64,000 bases of DNA from Achromobacter sp. Marseille-Q4962 (GCF_943737005.1 NZ_CALSFU010000013.1:1-64000), one strand, 5' to 3'. Positions 8,163-17,637 are shown, counted from the stretch's first letter. Translations and numbers: made by a program. The notes: generated by a model from the sequence alone, not told the origin.

Positions 8163-8873
8163 CTACTTGCCGTCCAGTTCGCGGTAGCGCCGGAAAATGC
8201 CCTCGCCGAACGGAAGCCGCCGGCCGCTGGAAAAATAGTCCTGCAGTTCCGGCAAGGCCGCAACGTGCCGATGCAGGGCCATGACGTTCGGGAAACGCGC
8301 GGCCACCGTGCCCATGCGCTTGGGAAAGGCATAGAGCAGCCCGTCCACGAGATGGTAGAGCGACAGGTCGGCGTAGGACCAGCGATCGCCGCCGGCCATC
8401 CATGCCTCGGGGCCGGAAAGCACTTGCTCGAAATAGCCCAGGAACTTGGGAATCCGCTCGCCGCGGAACACCTTGGCGCGGCGGATCGCCTCGTCCTTCT
8501 GCTCTTCGAAATAGGCGCTGGCGGAAATCGGATGGTGCGTGTCGTGCGCTTCCGCCACCATGTCGGCGATGGTGAGCTGCAGCTGGTTGACCCACAGTCG
8601 GCCTTCGAGCGAAGCCGGCGCCAGGCCGTGCCTTTCCCCCAGGTAAAGCAGGATGTTGGCGGTCTGCGCCAGCACCAGGCCGTCGGCCACCAGATAGGGC
8701 GGGGCGAAAGGCGGGTGCACGCGGCGGGCGCGCATGTCGGCCAGCAGCGCCTCCTCGCCGTCCGGGCTTTCTCGCACGCATTCCCGGTAAGGAATGCCAC
8801 CCGCCTCCAGCGCCAGCCGGACGAATTCCCCCCGGCCCGGTATGCCGTCCCAATACCAAAGCTCGTAGCTCAT
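8163..8873 (-). CDS. Glutathione S-transferase family protein
   Basis: 236 residues with the two-domain GST layout. The N-terminal thioredoxin-like domain (1-82) opens MSYELWYWDGIPGRGEFVRLALE, which carries the catalytic Tyr region typical of alpha/mu/pi-type enzymes, and reaches the LAQTANILLYLGE segment, equivalent to the glutathione-binding QSxAI motif. The all-helical C-terminal domain contains the SYADLSLYHLVDGL capping motif. It conjugates glutathione to electrophiles in the cytoplasm; the substrate is unknown. A strong GGGAGG ribosome site precedes the ATG at 8873. Confidence 0.87.
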   Translation of the reverse strand: MSYELWYWDGIPGRGEFVRLALEAGGIPYRECVRESPDGEEALLADMRARRVHPPFAPPYLVADGLVLAQTANILLYLGERHGLAPASLEGRLWVNQLQLTIADMVAEAHDTHHPISASAYFEEQKDEAIRRAKVFRGERIPKFLGYFEQVLSGPEAWMAGGDRWSYADLSLYHLVDGLLYAFPKRMGTVAARFPNVMALHRHVAALPELQDYFSSGRRLPFGEGIFRRYRELDGK

Positions 8874-9094
8874 GCCGCGCCTCCCTCGGGTCCGCAGGAA
8901 CGCATCATGATAGGCCGGCGCGGACGGCCTGTCGGCAGCGCAAGCGTTACGGAATCCAAGAAATATGACAACGCGGCGGACGGCGCTTGCGGCAAACCGT
9001 CCCCCAGGCTTAGGATGGAGACGCGTTGCCTGCCAGCCGCGCGCGGCTCTCGTTCGCCGCGGTCCGATTTTCTCCAGAGAGACGGGGGTACATC

Positions 9095-9532
9095 GTGAAG
9101 AAGGTTGCAGAGATTCTCAGGGAAAAGGCCAACCAGTCGGTCGTGACGGTTTCGCCGGACTCATCGGTGTTCGACGCCATCAAGACCATGGCCGAGCGCG
9201 GCATCGGCGCAGTGGTGGTGGCCCAGGGAGACGAAGTCGTGGGCATGCTGACCGAGCGCGACTACGCCCGCAAGATCGTGCTGCAGGACCGCTCGTCGCG
9301 CACCACCCTCGTGCGCGAGATCATGAGCGACCCGGTGTACTACGTGCGTCCCGAAGACACGCGCGAACACTGCATGGCGCTGATGACGGAACGCCGCTTC
9401 CGCCATCTGCCCGTCATCCAGGACAACAAGCTGGTCGGCCTGGTTTCGATCGGCGACCTGGTGAGCGACGTCATGAAGGAGCAGAAATTCATCATCACCG
9501 AACTCGAGCGCTACATTTCGGGAGAGCGCTGA
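9095..9532 (+). CDS. CBS-pair domain protein
   Basis: 145 residues from GTG 9095, which is preceded by a G-rich ribosome site; a longer frame opens at 9026 but adds an unconserved Arg-rich leader. Two CBS motifs are clear: VTVSPDSSVFDAIKTMAERGIGAVVV with MLTERDYARK, then IMSDPVYYVRPEDTREHCMALM with LPVIQDNKLVGLVSIGDLV. CBS pairs bind adenosine nucleotides and usually act as energy sensors. No partner domain is fused. The 220-base upstream interval (8874-9094) holds nothing recognisable. Confidence 0.88.
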   Translation: MKKVAEILREKANQSVVTVSPDSSVFDAIKTMAERGIGAVVVAQGDEVVGMLTERDYARKIVLQDRSSRTTLVREIMSDPVYYVRPEDTREHCMALMTERRFRHLPVIQDNKLVGLVSIGDLVSDVMKEQKFIITELERYISGER

Positions 9533-9551
9533 GCCGCTGCGCGGGCTCAGC
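9528..9551. terminator. Stem formed by two convergent stop regions
   Basis: GCTGAGCC (9528-9535) pairs with GGCTCAGC (9544-9551) across an 8-base loop. The TGA of the CBS gene and the TGA of the convergent permease gene both lie inside the stem. No T-tract follows, so this is at most a weak bidirectional terminator or 3'-end stabiliser. Confidence 0.45.
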
Positions 9552-10308
9552 CCGCGAGCGCGCGCGCGGCCGGCACGATGAGCCCGCAGGCCGCCGCGAC
9601 GAGCAGCACGAACACCATGCGCCTGACGGTGTGCATGGATCCGGCCGAGGCATAGCGGCGCGCGAACCACGTCACGGCCAGCACGATCGGAAACGCCTGC
9701 AGGCTGAGCCAGAACGACACCGCCGTGAACGCGCCCTGCCCGGTCACGAGCGTCAGCCTGAGCAAGGCATTGAGCGAGAAAAGAATGAGCAGGCTGTTGC
9801 GGATGGCCGCCAGCGGCAGCGGCTGGCGGTACAGGTGATAGACCATGGGCGGGCCGGCGCTCGAGAACAGGCCGCCCAGCACGCCGGATATGCCGCCGAA
9901 GAACAGGAAAGCCCCGCGTGAAGACACCCGCGCCAGGGGCCGGGTGCGCAACACGAGCAGGACCGCGCAGGCCAGGATGGTGACGCCCAGCAGCAACTGC
10001 AGCAGCACCGCCATTTCGCCGCTGATCCAGTTGAGCGCCGTCACGCCCAGCCCGACGCCGGCCAGGCTGGCGGCCAGGGCCGGCGCAAGCAGCGCCCAGT
10101 TCACCTCGGGCCGGCTGCGCAGCAGGGTGGCCGCGGCGTTCACCAGCGAAAGCACGCTCACCACGTTGGCCACGTCCGCCACGGACGCCAGGCGGAACAC
10201 GCCCGACAGGCCGAGCAGCACGAGACCAAACGCGAAACCCGTCATGGTCTGGGCATAGGTGGCCAGCGCAACGCAGGCCATGAACAGCAAGTGTTGGGAA
10301 ATACTCAT
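9547..10308 (-). CDS. TSUP (TauE/SafE) family membrane permease
   Basis: 253 residues and about eight hydrophobic helices. The repeated TSUP signature is visible in MTGFAFGLVLLGLSGVF near the N-terminus and again in GGISGVLGGLFSSAGPPMVYHLY in the second half. Family members export or import sulfonates, sulfite or other small organic anions across the inner membrane, but substrate cannot be predicted. The ATG at 10308 was chosen because the upstream extension is Arg-rich and not membrane-like. It appears to be monocistronic. The 255-base interval up to 10564 shows only an AT-rich core (about 10460-10480). Confidence 0.84.
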   Translation of the reverse strand: MSISQHLLFMACVALATYAQTMTGFAFGLVLLGLSGVFRLASVADVANVVSVLSLVNAAATLLRSRPEVNWALLAPALAASLAGVGLGVTALNWISGEMAVLLQLLLGVTILACAVLLVLRTRPLARVSSRGAFLFFGGISGVLGGLFSSAGPPMVYHLYRQPLPLAAIRNSLLILFSLNALLRLTLVTGQGAFTAVSFWLSLQAFPIVLAVTWFARRYASAGSMHTVRRMVFVLLVAAACGLIVPAARALAG

Positions 10309-10563
10309 GCGGCAGAGCCAGTGCTGCCCCGGCTCCGCCCCGTCGGCGCGCGCGGGCCTGGGGAAGACGTGGGTACGGCGTGCTGTCTTGGGAAAGCGTC
10401 TTCTGGGAAGCGCGGAATCATAGCACCGGCGTGGCACCGGCCCGTGCGGGCCGGATCCGGTGCAAATTTGTAACAAATAGACGCTTTCGCGCATGAGCGC
10501 GCCCGCCGGCGCCGGTATGCTGTCGGCCCTTGAGGCCGGTCCGGCCCCGCTTTACCCGCCACC

Positions 10564-11442
10564 ATGAAAGCCCGGCACGCCACCATCAATACCGTTACCC
10601 TCACCTGCTCCAATTGCGGCAGCGGCCAGTTCACGCGGCTCGCGCCGCGCGAGTACCGCTGCGACCACTGCCATGCCGTCACGCTGGTCGAAGACAGCGT
10701 GGCCGAACGCCTCGAACAGATCCTGCGCGGCATGCGGCCGGCGCCCGCTGCCGTGCCGCGTTCGCGCGCTCCGGCCGCCGTGCTGGCCGCGGGCGTGGCG
10801 GTCGTGGCCGCCATTGCCGCCTGGCTGGCCGTGGACGGACTGCGCCCGCCGTCGCGCCCCGCGCGGACGGCCGCGCCGGCCATCGATCCGTCGCAAATCA
10901 GGTTGAGCGACGTCCAGGAACTGACGGTAGACGGGCGGCAGCGGCTGGTGATGCTGATGCGCAACGAAACGGGGCAGAAGATTAACGCGCCGCGCGTCAA
11001 AGCCGAGCTCTTCCAGGACGAGCTGACGCTGTCCCCGGCCTACGGCTCGCCGCTGGCCTCCGTGCTGCAGCCGGGCGAATACACGCCGGTGCTGGTGGAC
11101 CTCCCGTCCACTCCGCACACGCGCTACGCGCTCAGCGTGACGCAGCCCTATCCGTCTGCCGGGCCGAGCCGCAAGATCGAGGCCGGCAAGGTGCAGCTCG
11201 TGCACGACCGGAGCTACCGGCTGGTGGGACTGCTGAAAAACGCCGATGCGCAGACCGCCAGCGGGCTGCGCGTGGTGGTCATGCTGTACGACCGCGAAGG
11301 CCGCATCATCGGCACCGGCGCGGGCTATGGCTCGGCGGGCAGCCTGGCTCCCGGCGCAACCACGATTTTCGACGTGCAGTGCGCGATGCTGGCCGATGCG
11401 CCCATCGCCTATTACGACTATATGGTGCAAAGTGACAGCTAG
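10564..11442 (+). CDS. Zinc-ribbon membrane protein with FxLYD-like domain
   Basis: 292 residues. An N-terminal zinc ribbon has four cysteines (Cys15, Cys18, Cys33, Cys36). A single membrane helix (about 70-90) follows, and the rest is extracytoplasmic. Near the C-terminus, GLLKNADAQTASGLRVVVML with YDREGRIIGTG fits the FxLYD beta-sandwich family, found in many envelope proteins of unknown role. The topology puts the zinc ribbon in the cytoplasm and the beta domain in the periplasm. The next gene starts inside its last codons and carries a related domain, so the two products probably act together. Function is unknown. Confidence 0.7.
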   Translation: MKARHATINTVTLTCSNCGSGQFTRLAPREYRCDHCHAVTLVEDSVAERLEQILRGMRPAPAAVPRSRAPAAVLAAGVAVVAAIAAWLAVDGLRPPSRPARTAAPAIDPSQIRLSDVQELTVDGRQRLVMLMRNETGQKINAPRVKAELFQDELTLSPAYGSPLASVLQPGEYTPVLVDLPSTPHTRYALSVTQPYPSAGPSRKIEAGKVQLVHDRSYRLVGLLKNADAQTASGLRVVVMLYDREGRIIGTGAGYGSAGSLAPGATTIFDVQCAMLADAPIAYYDYMVQSDS

Positions 11443-12256
11443 CCGCCCAGCCCTGCTCGCCGCGTCCGCCGCGGCCGTATTCCTGTTCGCGCCGGCTCCC
11501 GCCCCGGCCACGGCCGGGGAACCCGCGGCGGGAGCGCCCGCCGCAGGCCGCATCGTGCGCGTTTCGCCCGCGCAGGTGCGGGAAATCGAGCACCTGCGCC
11601 TGACTGCGCAGGAACTGCTGGACGAGAATTTCCGCCTGTTCGAGCCGGCCGCGCTCAGCATTTCGCCGCCGCGGCGGCTGATCGACGAAATCGGCCGGCC
11701 CCGTCTCTATCTGGAAATCGCCAACACCAGCAAGCAGGACATCGCGCTGGCGCCGCAGGCGGCCATCCGCGTCTACGTGGGCGCGCGCGAATTGCGGCTG
11801 CATTCCGCCTGGAAGCTGCCGGACCGCCTGTACCCAGGCGAACGGGTTCCCCTGGAACTCTCGGGCGAAGCCTTTGGGGATTTCACGGAATTCAAGGCGG
11901 ACTGGCGGCCCGCCCGGCGCGAAGCCCTGCCGGGCTCCCGGCCGCGCCTGGAAGTCGTGCTCGACCGCACCGAGGCCAGGATCGGCACGGGCACGCTGAA
12001 CTTCACGCAGCGCTTCCGTTACAAATACGTCATCGTCCAGGGCAGAATCCGCAACGACGATACCCGCCCGGTGGACCGCGCGACGCTGTGGGCGACGCTG
12101 TACGACGACCGCGGCCAGCTCACGGGCGCCGTCGCCAAGGAAATCCGGCTGCCGGGCCTGAAGCCCGGCGACAGCGCGCCCTTCGAGCTCAACGTCAATC
12201 AATACGGCGCCAATTTCACGCGCGTGGCCATCGTGTGCGATGCGCCCGCGCCCTGA
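11432..12256 (+). CDS. Secreted FxLYD-like protein coupled to the zinc-ribbon gene
   Basis: 274 residues from GTG 11432, which overlaps the previous gene by 11 bases and implies translational coupling. Residues 1-28 form a signal peptide ending in an Ala/Pro-rich PAPATA segment. The C-terminal part contains VIVQGRIRNDDTRPVDRATL and ATLYDDRGQLTG, an FxLYD-like unit that resembles the end of the upstream protein. A middle region of about 140 residues is not recognised. A periplasmic role is likely; the partner is presumably the membrane-bound upstream product. No enzymatic motif is visible. Confidence 0.65.
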   Translation: MTASRPALLAASAAAVFLFAPAPAPATAGEPAAGAPAAGRIVRVSPAQVREIEHLRLTAQELLDENFRLFEPAALSISPPRRLIDEIGRPRLYLEIANTSKQDIALAPQAAIRVYVGARELRLHSAWKLPDRLYPGERVPLELSGEAFGDFTEFKADWRPARREALPGSRPRLEVVLDRTEARIGTGTLNFTQRFRYKYVIVQGRIRNDDTRPVDRATLWATLYDDRGQLTGAVAKEIRLPGLKPGDSAPFELNVNQYGANFTRVAIVCDAPAP

Positions 12257-12309
12257 ACCGGGCGGACGGCCGGGCGCGCCGTTGGAGGTGCGCAACAACG
12301 CTGCCGCAA

Positions 12310-12330
12310 GTCTTATATAAGATATAAGAC
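12310..12330. promoter_or_regulatory. Palindromic operator upstream of acnB
   Basis: GTCTTATAT (12310-12318) and ATATAAGAC (12322-12330) are perfect 9-base arms with a 3-base spacer, 79 bases before the acnB start. The core TCTTATATAAGAYATAAGA recurs before acnA at 28825-28847 (19 of 20 positions alike). It contains TATAAG, which may serve as the -10 element, so a bound repressor would block transcription. The binding protein is not known from the sequence. Confidence 0.6.
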
Positions 12331-12408
12331 GTTTGCTCCCAGCCCCGTCTTGCTTCTACAATTCCTGCCACAACCTTTCTTCCAACCCGACTTTTGAGCA
12401 GGCCTCAC

Positions 12409-15000
12409 ATGCTGGAAACTTATCGCCAACACGTCGCCGAACGCGCGGCCCTGGGGATTCCTCCCCTGCCCCTTTCGGCCAAGCAAACCGCCGAACTGAT
12501 CGAACTGCTGAAGAACCCGCCCGCCGGCGAGGAGCAGAACCTGGTCGAGCTGCTGACCCATCGCGTGCCGGCCGGCGTGGACGATGCCGCCAAGGTCAAG
12601 GCCTCCTACCTGGCCGCCGTGGCCCTGGGCAAGGAAGCGTGTCCGCTGATCAGCCGCGCCAAGGCGACGGAGCTGCTGGGCACCATGCTCGGCGGCTACA
12701 ACATTGGCCCGCTGATCGAATTGCTGGACGACGCCGAAGTCGGCGCCATCGCCGCCGAGGCGCTCAAGAAAACCCTGCTGATGTTCGACGCCTTCCATGA
12801 CGTGAAGGAAAAGGCCGACAAGGGCAATGCCAACGCCCGCGCCGTGCTGCAAAGCTGGGCCGACGCCGAATGGTTCACCAGCCGTCCCGAGCTGCCCGAG
12901 AGCCTCACCATCACCGTCTTCAAGGTGCCGGGCGAAACCAACACGGACGACCTGTCGCCCGCCCCGGACGCCACCACGCGCCCCGACATCCCCATGCACG
13001 CGCTGGCCATGCTGAAGAACAAGCGCGAAGGCGCGGCGTTCGAGCCGGAAGAAGACGGCAAGCGCGGCCCCGTGAAATTCATCGAATCGCTGAAGGAAAA
13101 GGGCCACCTGGTCGCCTACGTGGGCGACGTGGTGGGCACCGGCTCCTCGCGCAAGTCGGCCACCAACTCGGTGCTGTGGTTCACCGGCGAAGACATCCCC
13201 TTCGTGCCGAACAAACGCTTCGGCGGCGTGTGCCTGGGCGGCAAGATCGCCCCCATCTTCTATAACACCATGGAAGACGCGGGCGCCCTGCCCATCGAGC
13301 TGGACGTCTCCAAGATGGAAATGGGCGACGTGATCGAACTGCGCCCGTACGAAGGCAAGGCGCTGAAGAACGGCGACGTCATCGCCGAGTTCCAGGTGAA
13401 GTCCGACGTGCTGTTCGACGAAGTGCGCGCCGGCGGCCGCATTCCGCTCATCATCGGCCGCGGCCTGACGGCCAAGGCGCGCGAAGCGCTGGGCCTGCCG
13501 CCCTCCACCCTGTTCCGCCTGCCCAAGGATCCGGCCGACACCGGCCGCGGCTACACCCTAGCCCAGAAGATGGTCGGCCGCGCCTGCGGCCTGCCTGAAG
13601 GCAAGGGCGTGCGCCCGGGCACCTACTGCGAACCGAAGATGACCTCGGTGGGCAGCCAGGACACCACCGGCCCCATGACCCGCGACGAGCTGAAAGACCT
13701 GGCCTGCCTGGGCTTCTCGGCCGACCTGGTGATGCAGTCGTTCTGCCACACCGCCGCGTATCCCAAGCCCGTGGACGTCAAGACGCACCACACGCTGCCC
13801 GAGTTCATCAGCACCCGCGGCGGCATCTCGCTGCGCCCGGGCGACGGCGTGATCCACTCGTGGCTCAACCGCATGCTGCTGCCCGACACCGTGGGCACCG
13901 GCGGCGACTCGCACACCCGCTTCCCCATCGGCATCTCCTTCCCCGCCGGCTCGGGCCTGGTGGCCTTCGCCGCCGCCACCGGCGTGATGCCGCTGGACAT
14001 GCCCGAATCGGTGCTGGTGCGCTTCAAGGGCAAGATGCAGCCCGGCGTCACGCTGCGCGACCTGGTCAACGCCATTCCGCTGTACGCCATCAAGCAGGGC
14101 CTGCTCACGGTGGCCAAGCAAGGCAAGAAGAACATCTTCTCCGGCCGCATCCTCGAAATCGAAGGCCTGCCCGACCTGAAGGTGGAACAGGCGTTCGAAC
14201 TGTCCGACGCCTCGGCCGAACGCTCGGCCGCCGGCTGCACGGTGCGCCTGAACAAAGAGCCGATCATCGAGTACATCAACAGCAACATCGTGATGCTGAA
14301 GTGGATGATCGCCAACGGCTACCAGGACGAGCGCTCGCTGCGTCGCCGCATCCAGGCCATGGAAGCCTGGCTGGCCGATCCCAAGCTGCTGGAGCCGGAC
14401 GCCGACGCCGAGTACGCCGCCGTGATCGAGATCGACCTGGCCGACGTACACGAGCCCATCGTGGCCTGCCCCAACGACCCCGACGACGTGAAGACGCTGT
14501 CGGAAGTCGCCGGCGCCAAGATCGACGAAGTGTTCATCGGCAGCTGCATGACCAACATCGGCCACTTCCGCGCCGCGTCGAAGCTGCTGGAAGGCAAGCG
14601 CGACATCCCGGTCAAGCTGTGGGTGGCGCCGCCCACCAAAATGGACGCCGCCCAGCTCACCGAGGAAGGCCACTACGGCGTGTTCGGCACGGCCGGCGCG
14701 CGCACCGAAATGCCGGGCTGCTCGCTGTGCATGGGCAACCAGGCCCAGGTGCGCGAGGGCGCGACCGTGATGTCGACCAGCACCCGCAACTTCCCTAACC
14801 GCCTGGGCAAGAACACCAACGTCTACCTGGGTTCGGCCGAACTGGCCGCCATCTGCTCGCGCCTGGGCCGCATCCCGACCAAGGACGAGTACATGGCCGA
14901 CATGGGCGTCATCAACAAGAGCGGCGACCAGATCTACCAGTACCTGAACTTCGACAAGATCGCCGACTACAAGGACGTGGCCGACGTGGTCGAGATGTAA
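12409..15000 (+). CDS. acnB: Aconitate hydratase B
   Basis: 863 residues from ATG 12409 (AGCAGG ribosome site), the normal AcnB length. The N-terminal HEAT-like domain (1-160) is followed by the mobile swivel domain and the catalytic domains. The iron-sulfur ligands are recognisable as CysA in [10 protein letters not shown] and the paired cysteines in GCSLCMGNQ. AcnB is the main tricarboxylic acid cycle aconitase and converts citrate to isocitrate in the cytoplasm; it often also handles 2-methylcitrate. It is monocistronic, with a strong terminator behind it and a palindrome upstream that it shares with acnA. Confidence 0.97.
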   Translation: MLETYRQHVAERAALGIPPLPLSAKQTAELIELLKNPPAGEEQNLVELLTHRVPAGVDDAAKVKASYLAAVALGKEACPLISRAKATELLGTMLGGYNIGPLIELLDDAEVGAIAAEALKKTLLMFDAFHDVKEKADKGNANARAVLQSWADAEWFTSRPELPESLTITVFKVPGETNTDDLSPAPDATTRPDIPMHALAMLKNKREGAAFEPEEDGKRGPVKFIESLKEKGHLVAYVGDVVGTGSSRKSATNSVLWFTGEDIPFVPNKRFGGVCLGGKIAPIFYNTMEDAGALPIELDVSKMEMGDVIELRPYEGKALKNGDVIAEFQVKSDVLFDEVRAGGRIPLIIGRGLTAKAREALGLPPSTLFRLPKDPADTGRGYTLAQKMVGRACGLPEGKGVRPGTYCEPKMTSVGSQDTTGPMTRDELKDLACLGFSADLVMQSFCHTAAYPKPVDVKTHHTLPEFISTRGGISLRPGDGVIHSWLNRMLLPDTVGTGGDSHTRFPIGISFPAGSGLVAFAAATGVMPLDMPESVLVRFKGKMQPGVTLRDLVNAIPLYAIKQGLLTVAKQGKKNIFSGRILEIEGLPDLKVEQAFELSDASAERSAAGCTVRLNKEPIIEYINSNIVMLKWMIANGYQDERSLRRRIQAMEAWLADPKLLEPDADAEYAAVIEIDLADVHEPIVACPNDPDDVKTLSEVAGAKIDEVFIGSCMTNIGHFRAASKLLEGKRDIPVKLWVAPPTKMDAAQLTEEGHYGVFGTAGARTEMPGCSLCMGNQAQVREGATVMSTSTRNFPNRLGKNTNVYLGSAELAAICSRLGRIPTKDEYMADMGVINKSGDQIYQYLNFDKIADYKDVADVVEM

Positions 15001-15044
15001 GACGCGAACCTGCCGCCGGCGAGATCCGGCGGCAAGCCCGCGGC

Positions 15045-15080
15045 AAGGCCCCGGCGCGCGAGCGCCGGGGCCTTCTTGTT
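15045..15080 (+). terminator. Rho-independent terminator of acnB
   Basis: AAGGCCCCGGCG (15045-15056) pairs with CGCCGGGGCCTT (15063-15074) across a short loop, followed by CTTGTT. It is 45 bases beyond the acnB stop. Being nearly symmetrical, it may also stop transcription from the convergent permease gene at 15096. Confidence 0.8.
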
Positions 15081-15095
15081 TGCCCGCGCGGGCGG

Positions 15096-15848
15096 CTACG
15101 GGAGAAAGGGCCGCGCCACCAGTTCCAGTCCGAGCAGCATGAGAAACAGCAGGAAGCAGCGGCGGAAAAGCGCCGGGCTGATGCGCGCCCGCAGCTGCTG
15201 GCCCAGCCGCATGCCGAGCAGCGCGGGCGCCACCGCCAGCACGGACAGTCCGAGCTCGCCCGCGCGGAACGCGCCGTGAACCATGAGGCCGGCCGCCAGC
15301 GCCGCCGTGGACACGGTAAAAGACAGGCCCAGCGCCTGGACCAGGTCGTCCTTGTCCAGCCGCAGCGACTGCAGATAGGGGACGGCCGGCATCACGAAGA
15401 CGCCGGTGGCACCCGTGATGAGGCCGGTGAGCAGGCCGACAGCGGGAGACAGCCAGGGTTCGGCGCGTTCCGGCGCCGACAGCGCGGGCGAGGCCCACGC
15501 GCAGGCAGCGTAGCCGATGAGGGCCACGCCCAGCGCCAGGCCGGACCAGCGGGGATCGACCCGGGCCAGCATGGCCGAGCCCGCCACCGTGCCCGCCACG
15601 ATGCCCGCCATCATGGTCCAGAGACGCCGCGCCAGGGCCGCCACGGAAGGGCCGGCGAGCAATTGCCAGACATTGGTCACGAAAGCGGGAATCACCAGCA
15701 GGGCCGCCGCCGCTGCCGGGGTCATCAGGGCGCCCAGCACGCCCATGGCCACGGTGGGCAGGCCCATGCCGGTCACGCCTTTCACCAGGCCGGCGGCGAC
15801 GAAGGTGGCGAGCAGCAGCGCCAGAAGGGATAGCGTCGGTTCGTTCAT
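15096..15848 (-). CDS. TSUP (TauE/SafE) family membrane permease
   Basis: 250 residues, about eight membrane helices. The TSUP signature AAGLVKGVTGMGLPTVAMGVLG lies in the first third and its second copy, LLTGLITGATGVFVMPAVPYL, in the middle. It is only distantly similar to the TSUP protein at 9547. The gene is divergent from the LysR regulator at 15942 with 93 bases between starts, an arrangement that suggests direct control. The transported anion is unknown. Confidence 0.85.
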   Translation of the reverse strand: MNEPTLSLLALLLATFVAAGLVKGVTGMGLPTVAMGVLGALMTPAAAAALLVIPAFVTNVWQLLAGPSVAALARRLWTMMAGIVAGTVAGSAMLARVDPRWSGLALGVALIGYAACAWASPALSAPERAEPWLSPAVGLLTGLITGATGVFVMPAVPYLQSLRLDKDDLVQALGLSFTVSTAALAAGLMVHGAFRAGELGLSVLAVAPALLGMRLGQQLRARISPALFRRCFLLFLMLLGLELVARPFLP

Positions 15849-15941
15849 GCCGGCATTTGAAACCCGCCCCACCTTTGGCACAATGTGGTTTTTCCGCTTT
15901 TGCCTTCGGCTCGACCGAAGGCAACCCAGGCACGGCCTTCC

Positions 15942-16844
15942 ATGCGGCTCGATCTTTCCGACCTCCGTCTTTTCCTGTGCGTCGTGGACGCGGGCAGCAT
16001 CACCCGGGGCGCGGCGCGCGCGCACCTGGCGCTGGCCTCGGCCAGCGAGCGCCTGCGCGCCATGGAGGACGACGCCGGCGTGCGCCTGCTGGAGCGCCGC
16101 CACCGCGGCGTGACGCCCACCGAAGCGGGAGACGCGCTGGCCCACCATGCGCGGCTGATCCTGCGCCAGCAGGCCCGGCTGCGGCAAGAGCTGCACGATT
16201 ACGCGGAAGGCGCCAAAGGCACCATCCACCTGTATGCCAACACCGCCGCGCTGGCGGAATTCCTGCCGCCCCGCCTCGCGCCATGGCTGGCCGCCCGCCC
16301 GGGGCTGCGCGTGGAGCTCAAGGAGCGCACCAGCGTGGAGATCGTGGGCGCGGTCGCGGCGGGGCTGGCCGAGGCGGGCATCGTGTCGGACGCCGTGGAC
16401 GCCGGCGGCCTGCAACTGCAGCCCGTGGCCCGCGATCATCTGGCGCTCATCGTGCCGCCCGGCCACCGGCTGGCGCAGCGGGCCGCGGCGGTTCCGTTTG
16501 CCGAGGTGCTCGACGAACCCTATGTCGGACTGGCGCCGGGCAATGCGCTGCAGGACCACATCGAAGAACACGCCCGCGCGGCGGGCCGCAGCCTGAAGCT
16601 GCGCATCCGCATGAAAACTTTCGAGGGCGTGTTCGACATGGTGTCCCATGGCGTGGGAGTAGGCATTCTGCCGCGGGGCCCGGCCGGCCGCCTGCGTCGA
16701 CGCCATGCCTGCCGCGTGCTGGCGCTGTCGGACGCCTGGGCCCGGCGGCGGCTGTGCGTGTGCGTGCGCGACTGGGCCGAGGTGTCCGCGCCGCTGCGCA
16801 GCCTGCTGCGGCACCTGGGCGCCGCGCCGCCCGGCCTCGCCTGA
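15942..16844 (+). CDS. LysR-family transcriptional regulator
   Basis: 300 residues from ATG 15942, which starts the usual RLDLSDLRLFLCVVDAGSITRGA helix-turn-helix; a longer frame from 15885 adds no conserved sequence. The effector domain begins near residue 90 (GTIHLYANTAALAEFLPPRL). It is divergent from the TSUP permease, the likely target. The ribosome site is weak. No further neighbour is obviously linked; the SLT lipoprotein gene begins 112 bases downstream with its own leader. Confidence 0.85.
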   Translation: MRLDLSDLRLFLCVVDAGSITRGAARAHLALASASERLRAMEDDAGVRLLERRHRGVTPTEAGDALAHHARLILRQQARLRQELHDYAEGAKGTIHLYANTAALAEFLPPRLAPWLAARPGLRVELKERTSVEIVGAVAAGLAEAGIVSDAVDAGGLQLQPVARDHLALIVPPGHRLAQRAAAVPFAEVLDEPYVGLAPGNALQDHIEEHARAAGRSLKLRIRMKTFEGVFDMVSHGVGVGILPRGPAGRLRRRHACRVLALSDAWARRRLCVCVRDWAEVSAPLRSLLRHLGAAPPGLA

Positions 16845-16956
16845 GCGCGACTGGCCGCGCGGGCGGCTCCGGCCGGTACGCTTGCATACAATTGCGGCCA
16901 CGACGCCATCCGCCGTCCGCATATGCCGGACGCGCTTACCTGGAGAACCGCAGTCC

Positions 16957-17553
16957 ATGTTCCGGCACCTGGCCGCGCCCCTCGTTCTGCTCCTGTGCGG
17001 CTGCGCCGCCACGCCGCCCTCCGATCCGGAGAACCTGTGCGAAATTTTCCGCGAGAAGCCGGACTGGCACGACGCCGCCTTGCGGATGCAGAAGAAATGG
17101 GGCGCGCCGGTGCCGGTGCCCATGGCGATGATGTACCAGGAGTCGTCGTTCCGGCACGACGCCCTGCCCCCGCGCGATTACCTGCTGGGCTTCATCCCGT
17201 GGGGCCGCGTGAGTTCGGCCTATGGCTATGCGCAGGCCAAGGACGAAACCTGGGCCGACTACAAGCGCGAGGCCGGCGGCTGGACCTCGAGCCGCGACGA
17301 TTTCGCCGACGCGATGGACTTCATGGGCTGGTACATGAACAAGACCCAGCGCATCAACGGCGTTTCCAAATGGGACGCCTACGGCCAGTATCTCAACTAT
17401 CACGAAGGCTGGACCGGCTACCGCAACCGCAGCTACGAACGCAAGTCCTGGCTGAAGAAGGTGTCGCAGCGGGTGCAGGCGCGCGCGCAACGGTTCGCCG
17501 CGCAGTACCGGCAGTGCGAAGGCGAACTGACGCGCGGCGGCTGGTTCTGGTGA
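16957..17553 (+). CDS. Lytic transglycosylase-like (SLT-fold) lipoprotein
   Basis: 198 residues. A short signal sequence ends in a lipobox (LCGC, lipidated Cys16). The catalytic-fold segment VPMAMMYQESSFRHDA puts the likely acid-base glutamate at residue 62. The GYAQAKDETWADYKREAGG and YLNYHEGWTGY segments match the small SLT/EmtA-like group, which cuts peptidoglycan between MurNAc and GlcNAc at the outer membrane. Length agrees with that group. It stands alone, ahead of a strong hairpin that separates it from the convergent TonB-receptor gene. Confidence 0.82.
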   Translation: MFRHLAAPLVLLLCGCAATPPSDPENLCEIFREKPDWHDAALRMQKKWGAPVPVPMAMMYQESSFRHDALPPRDYLLGFIPWGRVSSAYGYAQAKDETWADYKREAGGWTSSRDDFADAMDFMGWYMNKTQRINGVSKWDAYGQYLNYHEGWTGYRNRSYERKSWLKKVSQRVQARAQRFAAQYRQCEGELTRGGWFW

Positions 17554-17581
17554 GGCGGCGCCGGCTTGCGGCGCGCGCAAA

Positions 17582-17617
17582 AAAAGGCCGGGCGGCCCTC
17601 GCGGGCCGGCCCGGCTT
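17582..17617. terminator. Bidirectional terminator between convergent genes
   Basis: The inner arms GGCCC and GGGCC close on a TCGC loop, and the outer arms GCCGGGC and GCCCGGC extend the stem with one bulged base. An A-run at 17578-17585 reads as a T-tract for minus-strand transcripts, which ends the TonB-receptor gene well. For plus-strand transcripts the tract is poor. Confidence 0.65.
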
Positions 17618-17637
17618 GCCGTTGCGCCCGAATGCGG

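Noticed and set aside
15096-17123. A 675-residue minus-strand reading frame
   Set aside because: Only its last 250 residues are a real TSUP permease; the rest is opposite the LysR gene and is a GC-rich shadow frame.
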